Positions 34,201-44,736 of a stretch of DNA of 64,000 bases are shown piece after piece. The notes under the pieces are model-generated. The model did no database searches, had not been told where the DNA came from, and saw nothing but the letters and a program-made list of their open reading frames with translations. Position 1 is the first letter of the stretch, and the number at the start of each line of letters is the position of its first letter. The stretch is from Parvularia atlantis (Eukaryota; Opisthokonta; Rotosphaerida): the NCBI GenBank assembly GCA_943704415.1, contig CALSCO010000975.1:1-64000 (forward strand), written 5' to 3'. A program made the translations under genes and the position numbers.

Positions 34201-37200
34201 GCAAAGCGCGCTGACCGTGGGCCGCGCAGTGCGTCAGCGCCGACCACGACGTGCTCACGCGCGACGGCTGGCGCTCGATTACGCACGTGACCGTGGGCGA
34301 CGAGGTGCTCACGTTCAACGCGGCGACCGAGGCGCAGGAGTGGCAGGCCGTCAGCGCCGTGCTGAACGAGCCATGCGCCGAGACGTGGTACCGCCTGCGC
34401 AGCGACAAAATGGACGCCGTCGTGACCGATGACCACCGCTGGCTCGTCAACACGCGCGACGAGCGCACGACATGGCGTTTCGTCAACACGAAGGACCTGC
34501 GCGAGGGCCGCGCCGAGCCGAGACGCATTAAAGGCGTGCGCAAGAGTCAGTGGGATGGCGGCGTGCACCGCAACCACTCGGCGCCGCTCGTCGGCCGCAA
34601 CGCGAGCGCGCTGCACGGCTTTGACGGTGCAAGCTTCCTCTCGGCGGCGTTCCGCGCGGACGAGCGCACCAACCTCGACTTTTGCCGCCTCGTGGGCCTG
34701 TTCCTCGGCGCGGGCGCCCTGGATGAGGGGCGATGCACCGCTCTGCTGCAGCCGCTGAGCGCACACGATCACGCGGGCTACGCCGAGGAGCTGCTGCGGC
34801 GCCTGCAAGACGCGCTGCCTGAGGTCTTTGCGGCGACGGCGCACGTGCGGCAAGACAAGGGCGCGACCGTGCTCTGCCTCCAGTCGCGCGAGCTGCACGA
34901 CTTTCTGGCGCCGATGGCGCACGGACCCGCCGGCTTTGACCCGTCGTCGCCCGACGCCGTGCGGGCGTACGACGCCTCGGTCTGGTACCGCCGTGCCCGT
35001 GACAGCTCGAGCGACGTGGCTGGCGCCGACGCCAGCTGGACATTCACGCGCCGCTGGCTGTTCTACCCGTGGCGCATGCTGCTCTCGCGCGACCAGGCGC
35101 GCGCGCTGCTCGAGGGCTTCATGGCCGCGTGCGGCGACATTGACGAGGTCGTCGCGGCGCGGCGCGGCTCGCAGCTACCGGTGCCGCTGATCAACCGCGG
35201 GCGCGTGATGGGCGTCTGTGCAAGCCTCCCGCTCGTCAACGACCTGTGCGCCGTGGCGCTGCTCGCCGAGGGCCGGCCAAGGGTGCACGCCAAATGCGAG
35301 GCGGCCGAGACGGGCGCGAGGTGGACGCTCGCGGTCTCGTTCGACGACAGCGAGCTATACGCGGCCCTGCCACAGCCCCAGGCCTACGTCAACCCGGCCG
35401 ACGACGGCCGCAAGTACTGCCTGTCCGTGCCGGCGCAGAACTTCCTCGCGCGGCGCAAGACACTCTGGGGCCCCGACGGTGCCGCGCTCGACTGCAGCCA
35501 GTCGCCGTTCTTCACTGGCAACTGCCAGATGGGCAAGCAGTCGATGGGCACGCCGACGCACTCGTACCCGTACCGCGCCGACAACAAGCTGTACCGGCTG
35601 CTCTTCCCGCAGTCGTGTGTGGCCAGCGAGCAGCACGAACGGTCGCTGACATGCGTGCACAGGCCCGTTGTGCGCCCGGCCCTCTACGACCACTACGGCT
35701 TCGACAACTACCCCAACGGCATGAACGCAGTGGTCGCCGTGATCGCGTACACGGGCTATGACATGGAGGACGCGATGGTGCGCGCGCGCGCACGCGCGAA
35801 GTCAACCGTGCGGTCGCATGTGCTGACGGCCTCGCCCACCGCAGATCCTCAACAAGTCGGCCTTTGAACGCGGCTTTGGCAACGGCATGATCTACAAGAC
35901 CGAGATTGCCGACCTGTCCAAGTACCGCAAGAAGGGCGAGCCGATCCACCACCGTTTCGGGATCAAGGACCGGCGTGAGGTCCGCGGCAAGCTCGACTCA
36001 GACGGACTTCCGTGCGTTGCGGGTCGTTGCGTGTGCGCGGCCGCCGTTGAACTCTCTTGTGCAGCTTTGTCGGCACGCGCCTTGAGGACGGCGACCCGCT
36101 GTACAGCGTGCTCGACGAGACGACGGGCATCTGCCGCATCGAGCGCTACAAGAGTCCCGACCCGGCGTACGTGGAGCAAGTGCGGCTGATCGGTAGCCGA
36201 CCGCTGCATCAGTGTGTGTGTGTGCGCGCACGTTGACCTGAGCGGGGCGCAGGCAACGACAGCGGCGACGAGATGCTGCAGAAGATCGCGATCACGCTCA
36301 GAATACCGCGCCAGCCGACCATTGGCGACAAATTCTCGTCCCGCCACGGGCAGAAGGGCGTGTGCAGCATCAAGTGGCCCGCGGTCGACATGCCCTTCAG
36401 CGAGTCGGGCATGATGCCGGACGTGATCATCAACCCGAACGCGTTCCCCTCGCGCATGACCATCGGCATGCTCGTTGAGAGCATGGCGGGCAAGGCCGGG
36501 GCGCTGCACGCGCTGTGCCAGGATGCGACGCCGTTCAAGTGCGCCGGGCAGCGCGCCCGCACGCGCCGCATGTGTGGCTGACGCCGGCCTGCGCAGGTTC
36601 AATGAGAAGCACCGCGCGGTCGACTACTTTGGTGAGCAGCTGCGCGCGGCGGGGTACAACTACTACGGCAACGAGCCCATGTACAGGTGTGCCGCGCGAC
36701 TGCCCTGGTCGGGCTGCGCCGCGCTGACGTCGGTCGATGTCGCGCGCACCAGCGGCATCACGGGCACCGAGTTTCACGCCGACATCTACCTGGGCGTGGT
36801 GTACTACCAGCGCCTGCGGCACATGGTCTCGGACAAGTTCCAGGTCCGCACGACCGGCCCCGTGCACAACCTGACGCAGCAGCCCGTCAAGGTGCGCCCG
36901 CCGTGCCCGCGCGCCGTGCGCGCCGTAGCCTCAGCCGCCCGCGCGCCGCTCCAGGGCCGCAAGCGCGCTGGCGGCATCCGCTTTGGCGAGATGGAGCGCG
37001 ACTCGCTGCTCGCGCACGGCGTGTCGTTCATGCTGCAGGACCGCCTGATGAACAACTCGGATTACTCGCAGGTGCGGCGTGTGTGCGCGCGCGCGCGACG
37101 GCAGGCGACGTGCGGCTGACGTCCCGCGCGCCGCAGACGCACGTGTGCCGCCTGTGCGGCTCGCTCGTTGCGCCGATCTCGATCCCGGCCACGTCCGTCT

Positions 37201-37399
37201 CGACGCGGCGACAGGTGACCTGCCGCAACTGCGAGACCAGGTGCGTGCACGCCCGGCCACCGCCCCCCACCGCCGCCACTGATCGCGCGTCGCGTGTCGC
37301 AGCCGCGGCATCGAGGTCATCCCGATCCCGTACGTCTTCCGCTACCTCGTGACGGAGCTGCTCGCGATGAACATCCGCCTGGTGCTGCGCGTCGAGTGA
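31253..37399 (+). CDS. RPA2: RNA polymerase I second-largest subunit, intein-containing
   Basis: This is the Pol I counterpart of bacterial beta (yeast Rpa135), needed for rRNA transcription. Pol I rather than II/III identity comes from [59 protein letters not shown] and [20 protein letters not shown]. Catalytic and structural blocks follow: [93 protein letters not shown] and a C-terminal zinc site (CRLCG...CRNC), ending VLRVE at 37399. About 25 short introns. An in-frame intein sits between NMYQ and CQMGKQSMG. The start used is ATG 31253; an upstream alternative is described separately. Confidence 0.97.
34230..35522 (+). other. Intein (431 aa) in RPA2, with degraded LAGLIDADG endonuclease
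   Basis: The insert begins with Cys1 ([20 protein letters not shown], block A), has block [10 protein letters not shown] with the TxxH, and ends with a block F-like [15 protein letters not shown] and block G FFTGN followed by extein Cys+1. The penultimate residue is Gly instead of the usual His. Between these lie two LAGLIDADG-type motifs, [14 protein letters not shown] and [13 protein letters not shown]. The catalytic acidic positions read Ala (GAG for GDG) and Ala/Cys (AACG for DADG), so DNA cleavage is probably lost. The whole 1,293-nt element is one uninterrupted exon frame and should self-excise at the protein level. Its first codon directly follows a spliceosomal acceptor. Inteins are known in eukaryotic polymerase second subunits (Chlamydomonas, chytrids, Dictyostelium). 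Confidence 0.95.
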
Positions 37400-37453
37400 C
37401 GTGCATGCCGCAGTGTGCTTGAACAGGACAAACACGCACATCACCGCACCCGT

Positions 37454-40400
37454 TCACAGCCGCGCGACCAGGAACGGCTTGAGGTACCTGCGCGCGGGCC
37501 AGCGCGTGTCAGGCGTGAACACGATGCGCACGGCTGCGCGCACTTCTCGTAGCCCGGCGGCGTGTCGCTCTTGTTGATAGGGTTCTTCTGCGCCCACCTG
37601 CGACGCGGTCAGTACGCGCGCATGCGCGTTCGCGGCCAAGGCGCGCACTTGTACATCGCGTTGTACACGTCGCCGTCGTGCCGGCCGAGCGCGCTGTTGA
37701 GCTCAAAGTCGCTGAACGACCACGCGTCGACCAGACCGACGGCGTTGGGGCGGATGGCCGGCAGGAGCGCAACGGCCTGCTCGCGGACGAGGCGCGCCTG
37801 TTGGCGGCTCATGTAGCTGCGGCGCACGCGGTCAGTGCGCGCACGGCAGGGCCGTGTCGGCGCGGGGCGCACCCGTCCTCCGTAAAGTCGCCGAGCTGCT
37901 CTGTCATCGTGCTGAGCGCAAAGAGATCGCGCAGGACGCGCAGCGCGTTCTTCTCCGGGCCGTTCTGCGCAAGCGGCATGCTCGTCAGCGTGCGCGCAGG
38001 TCACGCCAGTCGGTCGCACCGGCAGGCGGTCGACCGCGTCGATAAAGTTGGAGATGAGCAGCACATAGCAGTGCGCCTTGGACGCACGCACGAGGTCGAC
38101 GAGGCAGTTGTTCCAGGCGACGTCGCCTGCGGGGCCTGCGTGTCAGGCTGCCACCGCAAGAGCGAGCGCGGCCCGCTCACACCGTCCACACCCGCCTTGA
38201 TCATCGCGCTGTGGCTATCGTGCACGCGCAGGAGCACGCGCGCGGCGCGGTGCTGGAAGGCGGCCAGCTGCACCGCCGGGCTGGACAGGTCGGCCACGCT
38301 GTGGCCGCCAAAGACTGCGCGCGCGCACGCTTGTCGTCAATGCCGCACGGCGATGCGCTGCAGGCCCCGCGCACCCTCGCTGTCGACGCGCGTGGCCGCG
38401 CCCTCGAGGTAGCGCGCGTTGCCCACGAGCTGCTGGCCCGCCGCCGCGTTCTCGACCGCCTTGAGCAGGTAGCGGGCCGTCTGCAGCGCGCTGGTGAGCC
38501 GACCGCGCCGGCCCGCACACTGTGCGCCCACGCACCTGCAGCGCCATGACCGTGTTCTCGCCCTCGTACGTGCACGCGGCGACGTAGTCCTGGTACAGCA
38601 GCGGCAGGCCCGAAAAGTGGCTGAAGCTGCGGAGCACGTGTCAGCAGCCACAAAGAGGGCGACGCGGTTGCACGCACCCGTGGCCGCCGCAGCACTTACG
38701 GCACACCTCGATGCCGTTGGCCGCGATGTCCGTGACGAGCGCCTTGAGGCCCGCGCTGTCGGAGGCGTGAGCGGCTTGACATGTCGCGTGCGCGCCTGCT
38801 CGCGCACCTGGTCGCGTGGACCTCGGGCAGCGATGCCGTGGCGGCGCCCTTGTCACCCTGGCCCTGCGTGCGCTGAAAGTCGGCAAAGAGCTGTGCGCGC
38901 TTGCCGTCGTCAGCCAGCCGGCAGATAGCGCACGCGCGGGCGCGCCTTCATCATGTACTGGCCGGTGAACTGCAGGGCGTAGGCGTTGCTGAGCAGCTGC
39001 ACGGTGTGTGAGTGAGCGCAGCAACATCGTACGATGCGTGTGTGCACACCGTGAACAGCTGGTATTGCTGTGTCGTGTAGTCGAGGATCTGCGTCTCGAG
39101 CTGGCCCTGGCCGCGTCCGGTCTGGCGGCGCACTGACGCACGCGCGTGTCACGCACGGCTGCGCGCCGTCCCGCGCGCGCACCGGCAGAGTAGCGCACGG
39201 CCACGGTGAGCGCCTTGGCGAGGTTGCTGGCGGCCGAGGCGACGATGGTCGCACTGCGCGCAGGTGTGAGGGACGCACGCGGGCACAGGCACAGGGGCGC
39301 GCTCGCACCGCACAAAGATCATCGTGCCGTACGACGCCTTGTCGCTCGAGCCCTCGCGGCGGACGTAGCGGCCGTCGGGCGTGACCTGGGCGTGGCGCGC
39401 GAGCATGTGCGAGAGCGGGATACGGACGTAGTCTGCTCCGGTGCGCGCGCGGTGTTGTGGGCGCGCGCGTGCACAGCGGCGGCAGCACACCCTTACCAAA
39501 GCGCAGGTAGCCGTTGTTGACGCCGTTGAAACCCATCTTGGGGCCGATGTCGCCGACCTCAATGCCCGGCAGCACCTTGTGTGTCTGCTGTGCCCGTGAG
39601 CAGGGACCCGCGGGCGCACGCAGCGTCGGCGCACCGCGAGGTCACGCAGCTGCGTCATGAACGCGTGCGGGCCAAAGTCCTTGCCGTCGATGAACAGGCG
39701 CGCCATCAGCACGACAAAGTTGGTCGTCTTGCCCATGCCGCTGCGCGCCGCGCCGTCAGACGGGCCACAGTGGCGCGCCGCACAATTGCGCGCACCCGGG
39801 CCACCACTTGGCCGCCGTGACCGTGGGCGAGTGGATCACAAACTCCTGCGACGTGCGGTCGTACCTGTGCGCGCCGCGTTTAGTCGGCGCTGAGCGGCAG
39901 CAACGCACGCTCGCGCACGTTGCCGTCGTCTCGAGGCCGCGCAGGAACGTGCCGTGACCAAGCTCGGTCTGGGCGTACGTGCCGAGTACGGGGCCGTTCG
40001 GGAAGATCTGCGCGCGCGCGGTTCAACGAGGCGCCGCAGCAGACAGCGCAAAGGCGCGCACCTTGGGCAGCCAGTGCGCGCGCTGCTCGTCCGTGCCCTG
40101 GCCGAGGATAGTCGGGAGAAACATGCCGTAGTTGAGGTCGATCGGGCCCGGCGAGCCCGTGAGGCTGCGGAACATGGCCGCCTCGAGCGGCTTGGTCAGG
40201 CCGTGCTGCTCGAGCCGCTCGTGCGCGCGGATGTTGATGCGCATCATGTTCTCAAGCAGCTGCTCCTGCGACCAGAAGTAGCGGTCGTCCTTGGCAAACT
40301 CTGGGTCGTTCGCGGCCAGCTGCACGATCTCGAGCCGGCGCTTGAGCGCGGCCTCGCCGCCGTGCACGACCGCGGCGATCTTACGCACGTCAAAGTTGCA

Positions 40401-40584
40401 CTTTTTTTTTTTTGCGTGCTTTGAGCGTGCGGCGGCAGCACGTGCGCGCACGCACCTTGCCGCGCTCGTTCGCCAGGTCGCGCTTCGGATCCGCCACCGC
40501 CGGCAGGATGACCGCGTCCGTCGCGCGCTGCAGCGCCTCCGCACGCGTCCGCGCGCTTTGGTGGTCGCCGTTCGGCAATGGCAT
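37454..40584 (-). CDS. ACOX: Peroxisomal acyl-CoA oxidase
   Basis: ACOX catalyses the first step of peroxisomal beta-oxidation, oxidising acyl-CoA to trans-2-enoyl-CoA with release of H2O2. From the ATG at 40584 ([20 protein letters not shown]): [60 protein letters not shown] (FAD/substrate loop), [50 protein letters not shown] and [17 protein letters not shown]. The C-terminal flavin-binding helical part has [17 protein letters not shown], and a conserved helix (QVRGRTVCG side) follows. The last residues [11 protein letters not shown] end in Ala-Arg-Leu, an accepted PTS1 variant, which supports peroxisomal import. About twenty exons; one intron carries a 12-nt T tract (plus strand 40402-40413). 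Stop at 37454, 54 nt from the RPA2 stop. Confidence 0.95.
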
Positions 40585-40821
40585 GGTCACGTGCCGCACG
40601 CTATGGTGTCAGAATTCTAGAGCGCTCTGGGCGGCTCTCGATTTCCATCTCATCCCCCTCGCGTCTTCCCTCGCATCGGCTCCTTTCGCCTGCGCGCGCG
40701 CGCGCGCCCCCTGTTGCGCGTCCGCCGCCTGCGGCCCTCCCGCGCCTGCCGGCCGCGATCGATCGCTCGCCCGCCAGCTGACTCAGCGCGTGCGCTCAGT
40801 CGGTTCTCGCACATTCCCGCG
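40585..40821. promoter_or_regulatory. Divergent promoter, acyl-CoA oxidase / LRR gene
   Basis: These 237 nt lie between divergent start codons. The left half is relatively AT-richer (GGTGTCAGAATTCTAGAGCG around 40608) than the surroundings. The right half has a CG-alternating run. No TATA box or known element is recognised. Confidence 0.45.
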
Positions 40822-42998
40822 ATGGGTGCCTCGTTTGCGAAGGAGCTGAAGGCCTCGTCAAACAAGACCGAGGTCGATCTGAGCCGCCGCGAGCTGGCGG
40901 AGCTGCCGCCCGAGATCGGCGCGCTGCGCTCGTGCGTCAAGCTCAACCTGAGCGAGAACGAGATTACGTCGATCCCGCTCGAGATCGGTGCGCGCGCCGC
41001 AAGGGGCATCATGCGCGCAACCTTGCCGACACGAGCGTGGACACAGCCCAGCTGCGCAACCTGCAGATCCTCAACATGGCCAAAAACAGCCTCTCGGGCT
41101 TCCCCGTGGATGTGTGCAAGCTGCCGGCGCTGACGCACCTCTACGCCAGTGCGCGCGCAACACGCACCCGCCGGCGCCCGGCGCTCACGTCAACACGCGC
41201 GTGCTTACAGGCAACAACCGCTTCTTCTTCGCAGGCATCACGCCCGAGATCGGCCGTCTCACGTCGCTCATCCGCCTCGACCTGAGCGGCAACCAGCTCG
41301 AGTGCGTGCTCGTGGGCCGCGCGTGCGCGTAGGGGACTGAGGAACCGGCGCGCGACTCAGGGACCTGCCGAAGGAGTTTGGCCAGCTGCAGAACCTCAAG
41401 CACCTCGACCTGCGCAGCAACGAGTTCCGCGTGCGTCCAGCACCCCTCACGCACGCGCGGCCAGGCGCACTTCAACGTCGTCGCCCGGCAGGTCGTCCCC
41501 GACGCCGTGTTCCAGCTCAAGGGCCTCGAGATCCTCAACCTTGACCAGAACAAGATCAAGTTCCTGGACGAGGCGATCGGCCACATGACGGCGCTGCGCG
41601 TGCGTGGCCGTGCGCGCGTGCGCAGCCGCTGACCGGCGCACGCGCGCATGCAGGAGCTCAACCTGTCGACCAACCAGCTCACGTTCATCCCCGCCGAGGT
41701 CGGCAAGCTGTCGCGCATGAACAAGCTCCTGCTGGCCAATAACAAGCTGCAAAAGCTGCCGGACGACCGTGCGTGCACAGCGCGCCGCACGGCCTGCATG
41801 ACCGGGCGCCCCGCGCACAGTCGACAGCATGAAGCAGCTCGAGGAGCTGGACCTGTCGGACAACAAGAACTTCAACGAGATCCCTTCGTCCTTTGCCGAG
41901 CTCAAGATCCTCAAGCGCGTCAACCTCTCCAACACGGCGCTGCAGGTGCCGCGTGGGCCCAGGGAACCGCACACACGCTCACGCGCACACCATGTGCGCG
42001 CGCAGGGGCTGCCGTACGAACTGCAGTACTGGACCGTGCTCACGGACCTGACGAGCCGCGACAACACGCAGATCGAGTCCATCCCTCGTGCGTGCCGGCG
42101 GGCGGCCGGGCTCGGCGGCTGACGCGTGGGCTGTGCGCAGCGGCGATCGGCAAGCTCAAGCAGCTCGTCCGCCTCGACTTCAACACGTGTTCGGTCAAGG
42201 CGCTGCCGGACGAGATCGGCAACCTGCGCAGGTGGGCCACCAACGCGCGTGTCGTGCCTGTGCTCACGCCGCGAGCGACAGCATGCAGGTGTTTGACATG
42301 CGCAAGAACAAGCTCGTCTCGCTCTCCTTCCCCGAGTCGGTCCGCTCGTGGGCCGCCGTGACCAAGATCTACCTGAGGTGCGCCGCCGCAGCGACAGCCG
42401 GCGACCGCGCACGCGTCTCACCGTGCCGCGTGCAGCCACAACGAACTCGAGACGATCCCGGACCCGCTGCTCAACCTGCGCACGATCGTCGAGCTCGACC
42501 TGTCGTACAACCAGATGTACGTGCTCAACGACGACATTGGCAACCTGGTCAACCTCGAGAAGCTCTACCTCAACTACAACAAGCTCGAGACCGTGCCCAA
42601 GTCGCTCGGGTGCGCACCCTGCACGCCGCATGGGTTGCCGTCTGACGCGATCGCGCAGCACGCTCAAGCGGCTCAAGACGCTCGAGCTGCGCCAGAACGC
42701 TATCGCCACCCTCCCGCACGAGCTGGGTGAGCTTGTGTCGCTCGAGAAGCTCGACATCTCGCACAACAAGCTGACGGAGCTGCCCGTCGAGATTGGCCTG
42801 CTGGTCAAGCTGACGGTGCGCCCTGCGCGTGCGCCCCGCTCCGCCGCTCCGCCGCCTCACCATGCGCGCGCGCAGAACTTTGACGTGAAGGAAAACGTGC
42901 TGGCGGTGCCGCCGCAGCCCGTGATCAACAAGGGCACGGCCGCCATGCTCGAGTACCTGCGCGAGCGCATGCAGAAGGACGCGGGGAAGAAGAAGTAG
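40822..42998 (+). CDS. Leucine-rich repeat protein of the SHOC2/Ras-group type
   Basis: The protein is almost entirely LRRs of about 23 residues, e.g. LRSCVKLNLSENEITSIPLE, LRNLQILNMAKNSLSGFP, LTSLIRLDLSGNQLE, LQNLKHLDLRSNEF, LEILNLDQNKIKFLDEAIGH, MQELNLSTNQLTFIPAEVGK, LEELDLSDNKNFNEIPSSF, IVELDLSYNQMYVLNDDIGN and LEKLDISHNKLTELPVEIG. Repeats with LPxEIG/IPxEVG ends are typical of SHOC2, Ras-suppressor and plant PIRL proteins, which scaffold small-GTPase signalling. N-terminal MGASFAKELK may be N-myristoylated (Gly2), suggesting membrane attachment. A C-terminal cap (VPPQPVINKGTAAMLEYLRE) ends in KKK at 42998. Introns often fall between repeats. The specific orthologue cannot be decided. Confidence 0.88.
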
Positions 42999-43033
42999 CC
43001 GTGCACACCTTGTCGCCGCAAAGTTTCCAATCG

Positions 43034-44710
43034 TCACAAAGCAGCGAGGAGCTGCGCGCCCAGCGGCCGCCTCAGGAACCCGGCAAAGTCGCTGTCGCGC
43101 GTGAGCTCGTCGACGGCGCGGCGCACGGCGTCGGCGTCGCGCGCGGCGGCCCGGGGCGGTGCGACGACGTCGAGCCACGCGATGAGCTGCTCGCGGCACG
43201 CCGCGTCCTGCGCGGAACGTCAGCGCTGGCACGCACACGCACGCAACGGCACGGTGCGGCACCTGGCTCAGCAGCGCCAGCACGCTCGCCGCATTGTAGA
43301 ACGTGTCGGCGTCGCGGAAGGGCTTGAACGGGATCGACATCGACCGCTTGTACCACCCGAGCGCGGTCTCGAGCGCGCGCGGCTGCCCGCTCTCGGGCAC
43401 GGCATCGGACGGCGCGCACCGGTACAGCGCGGCCCAGACGTCGCCGATCTTGGACATGATGTCCGGGTTGGTGTTCTCGAGCTCGAGCGCGGTCGAGAGG
43501 TCGCGGTACGCGCGCGAGAGCAGCTCGACAGGCGCCGAGAGGGACACCTCCGGGCCCGGCACGTCCAGCAGCATCAGCGCGTGGTCGTACAGCACGTCCG
43601 CGCGCAGGCACAGGCCCTCGACCGGGTTGACGCCCTCGTTCGTCAGCGCGTCGCCCACGAGGGCCACAGCGCGATCGGGCAGCATGCTCGGCACGGCGAC
43701 GACTGCGAGCACGGTCAGACAGCGCGCGGCGGCAGCGGGCTGCGCACACGCACGTGTACGTTCGTCCTGCGGCACGCTGGCCCATCGGTGCTCGGCCTCG
43801 CTCTGCAGCGCCGCGGCCCACGCCAGCTGAATGGCCGGGTGCAACCGGTGCGCATCCAGCTGCATCGCGTGGTCGAACACGCCCGCCGCTCGTCCAAACA
43901 GCGCCACGTCCGGCACAAACACGGCCGTGCGCACGAGCACGTCGCCGAGCGCGATCGCTGCCTCGACCTGGTCGCCGAGCCGCGCGGCCGCGGCGTCCTC
44001 GCCGTCGCCGTCGCCGTCGCTGTCGCTGTCGATGGCAAACGGGAGGGTGGCGAGCGTGCGCAGCGTGCGCTCGAGCGTGTCGATGGCTGCGTGTGCGCGC
44101 GTTGGCCACTGGCGGAGACGACATGCACGCGCGCGTACGCGCACCGTAGCGGTAGCCGGCGAGCGCGGCTTCGCGCTGCTGCAGGTCGCGGTGGACGTCA
44201 CCGGCCTTTCCGCCGATCAGCCCAAGGTTGTACAGCGCATCGGTGTTGTCCGGGTCGGCGCCGACGACCTGCTCGTACCGCGCGCGCGCCTCGTTCAAGT
44301 GCTGCAGGCACGTGCGCGCGTCGTCGACCTGCTCGGCCATGTGCCACTGGCATCGCCCGCTGCGCCCGCTGCCCCAGTCAACCAACGCGCATCAATCGCG
44401 TCGGATGGGCGCACCTCCCCTCGAGCGCCTCGTGCTGCAACGCGCGCAGCTCCGCGCCCTCGCCCACGAGCGCGAGCACGGCCGTGTACTTGTCGTACGC
44501 GCTGCGCAGGCTCTGCAGGCCCTCGGCCCCGCCGTAGCGCTCGGCTGCGCGCCGCGATCGTTCGCTCAGGCACGCGATCCGCAAACACTGATCCGCACGC
44601 CCCGCACCGCGCGCCTCGCTCGCCCCGGCCTCGTCCACCAGCCGCCGCGCCACCTCGAGTGCCGAGCGCGGCGCGCCGGCACGTGACGCGGCGCCGCCAC
44701 GCTTCGGCAT
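43034..44710 (-). CDS. Tetratricopeptide-repeat protein
   Basis: From the ATG at 44710 (MPKRGGAASRAGAPRSALEV) the sequence is all-helical with TPR-like repeats: LRSAYDKYTAVLALVGEGAE, NEARARYEQVVGADPDNTDA, LYNLGLIGGKAGDVHRDLQQ, AAGVFDHAMQLDAHRLHPAI and YRDLSTALELENTNPDIMSK with IGDVWAALYRCAP. An acidic insert, SDSDGDGDGEDAAAARLGDQ, lies near 44000. The C-terminus (ACREQLIAWLDVVAPPRAAR ... LGAQLLAAL) ends at 43034. The single complete repeat with W-x2-L-G-x2-Y-like spacing (LGLIGGKAGD) supports TPR. No family-specific motif is recognised, so its partner or pathway is unknown. Start codons of this gene and RME-8 are 26 nt apart. Confidence 0.8.
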
Positions 44711-44736
44711 TTGGCTAGGCCCACGCGACAGGCAAG

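Noticed and set aside
34230-35522. Treating the RPA2 insert as a retained intron or assembly artefact.
   Set aside because: It is 431 codons without a stop, carries ordered intein blocks and starts and ends with the expected Cys/Asn/Cys residues.
31253-37399. Calling the polymerase gene RPB2 (Pol II) or RPC2 (Pol III).
   Set aside because: The blocks [20 protein letters not shown] and IRLLIVPRR, and the order of the N-terminal segments, match the Pol I subunit. Pol II/III second subunits differ there.
43101-44718. Long plus-strand open frames opposite the TPR gene.
   Set aside because: High GC content keeps antisense frames open. The minus strand has the TPR repeats and correct introns, and the plus frames show only Arg/Ala-rich composition.
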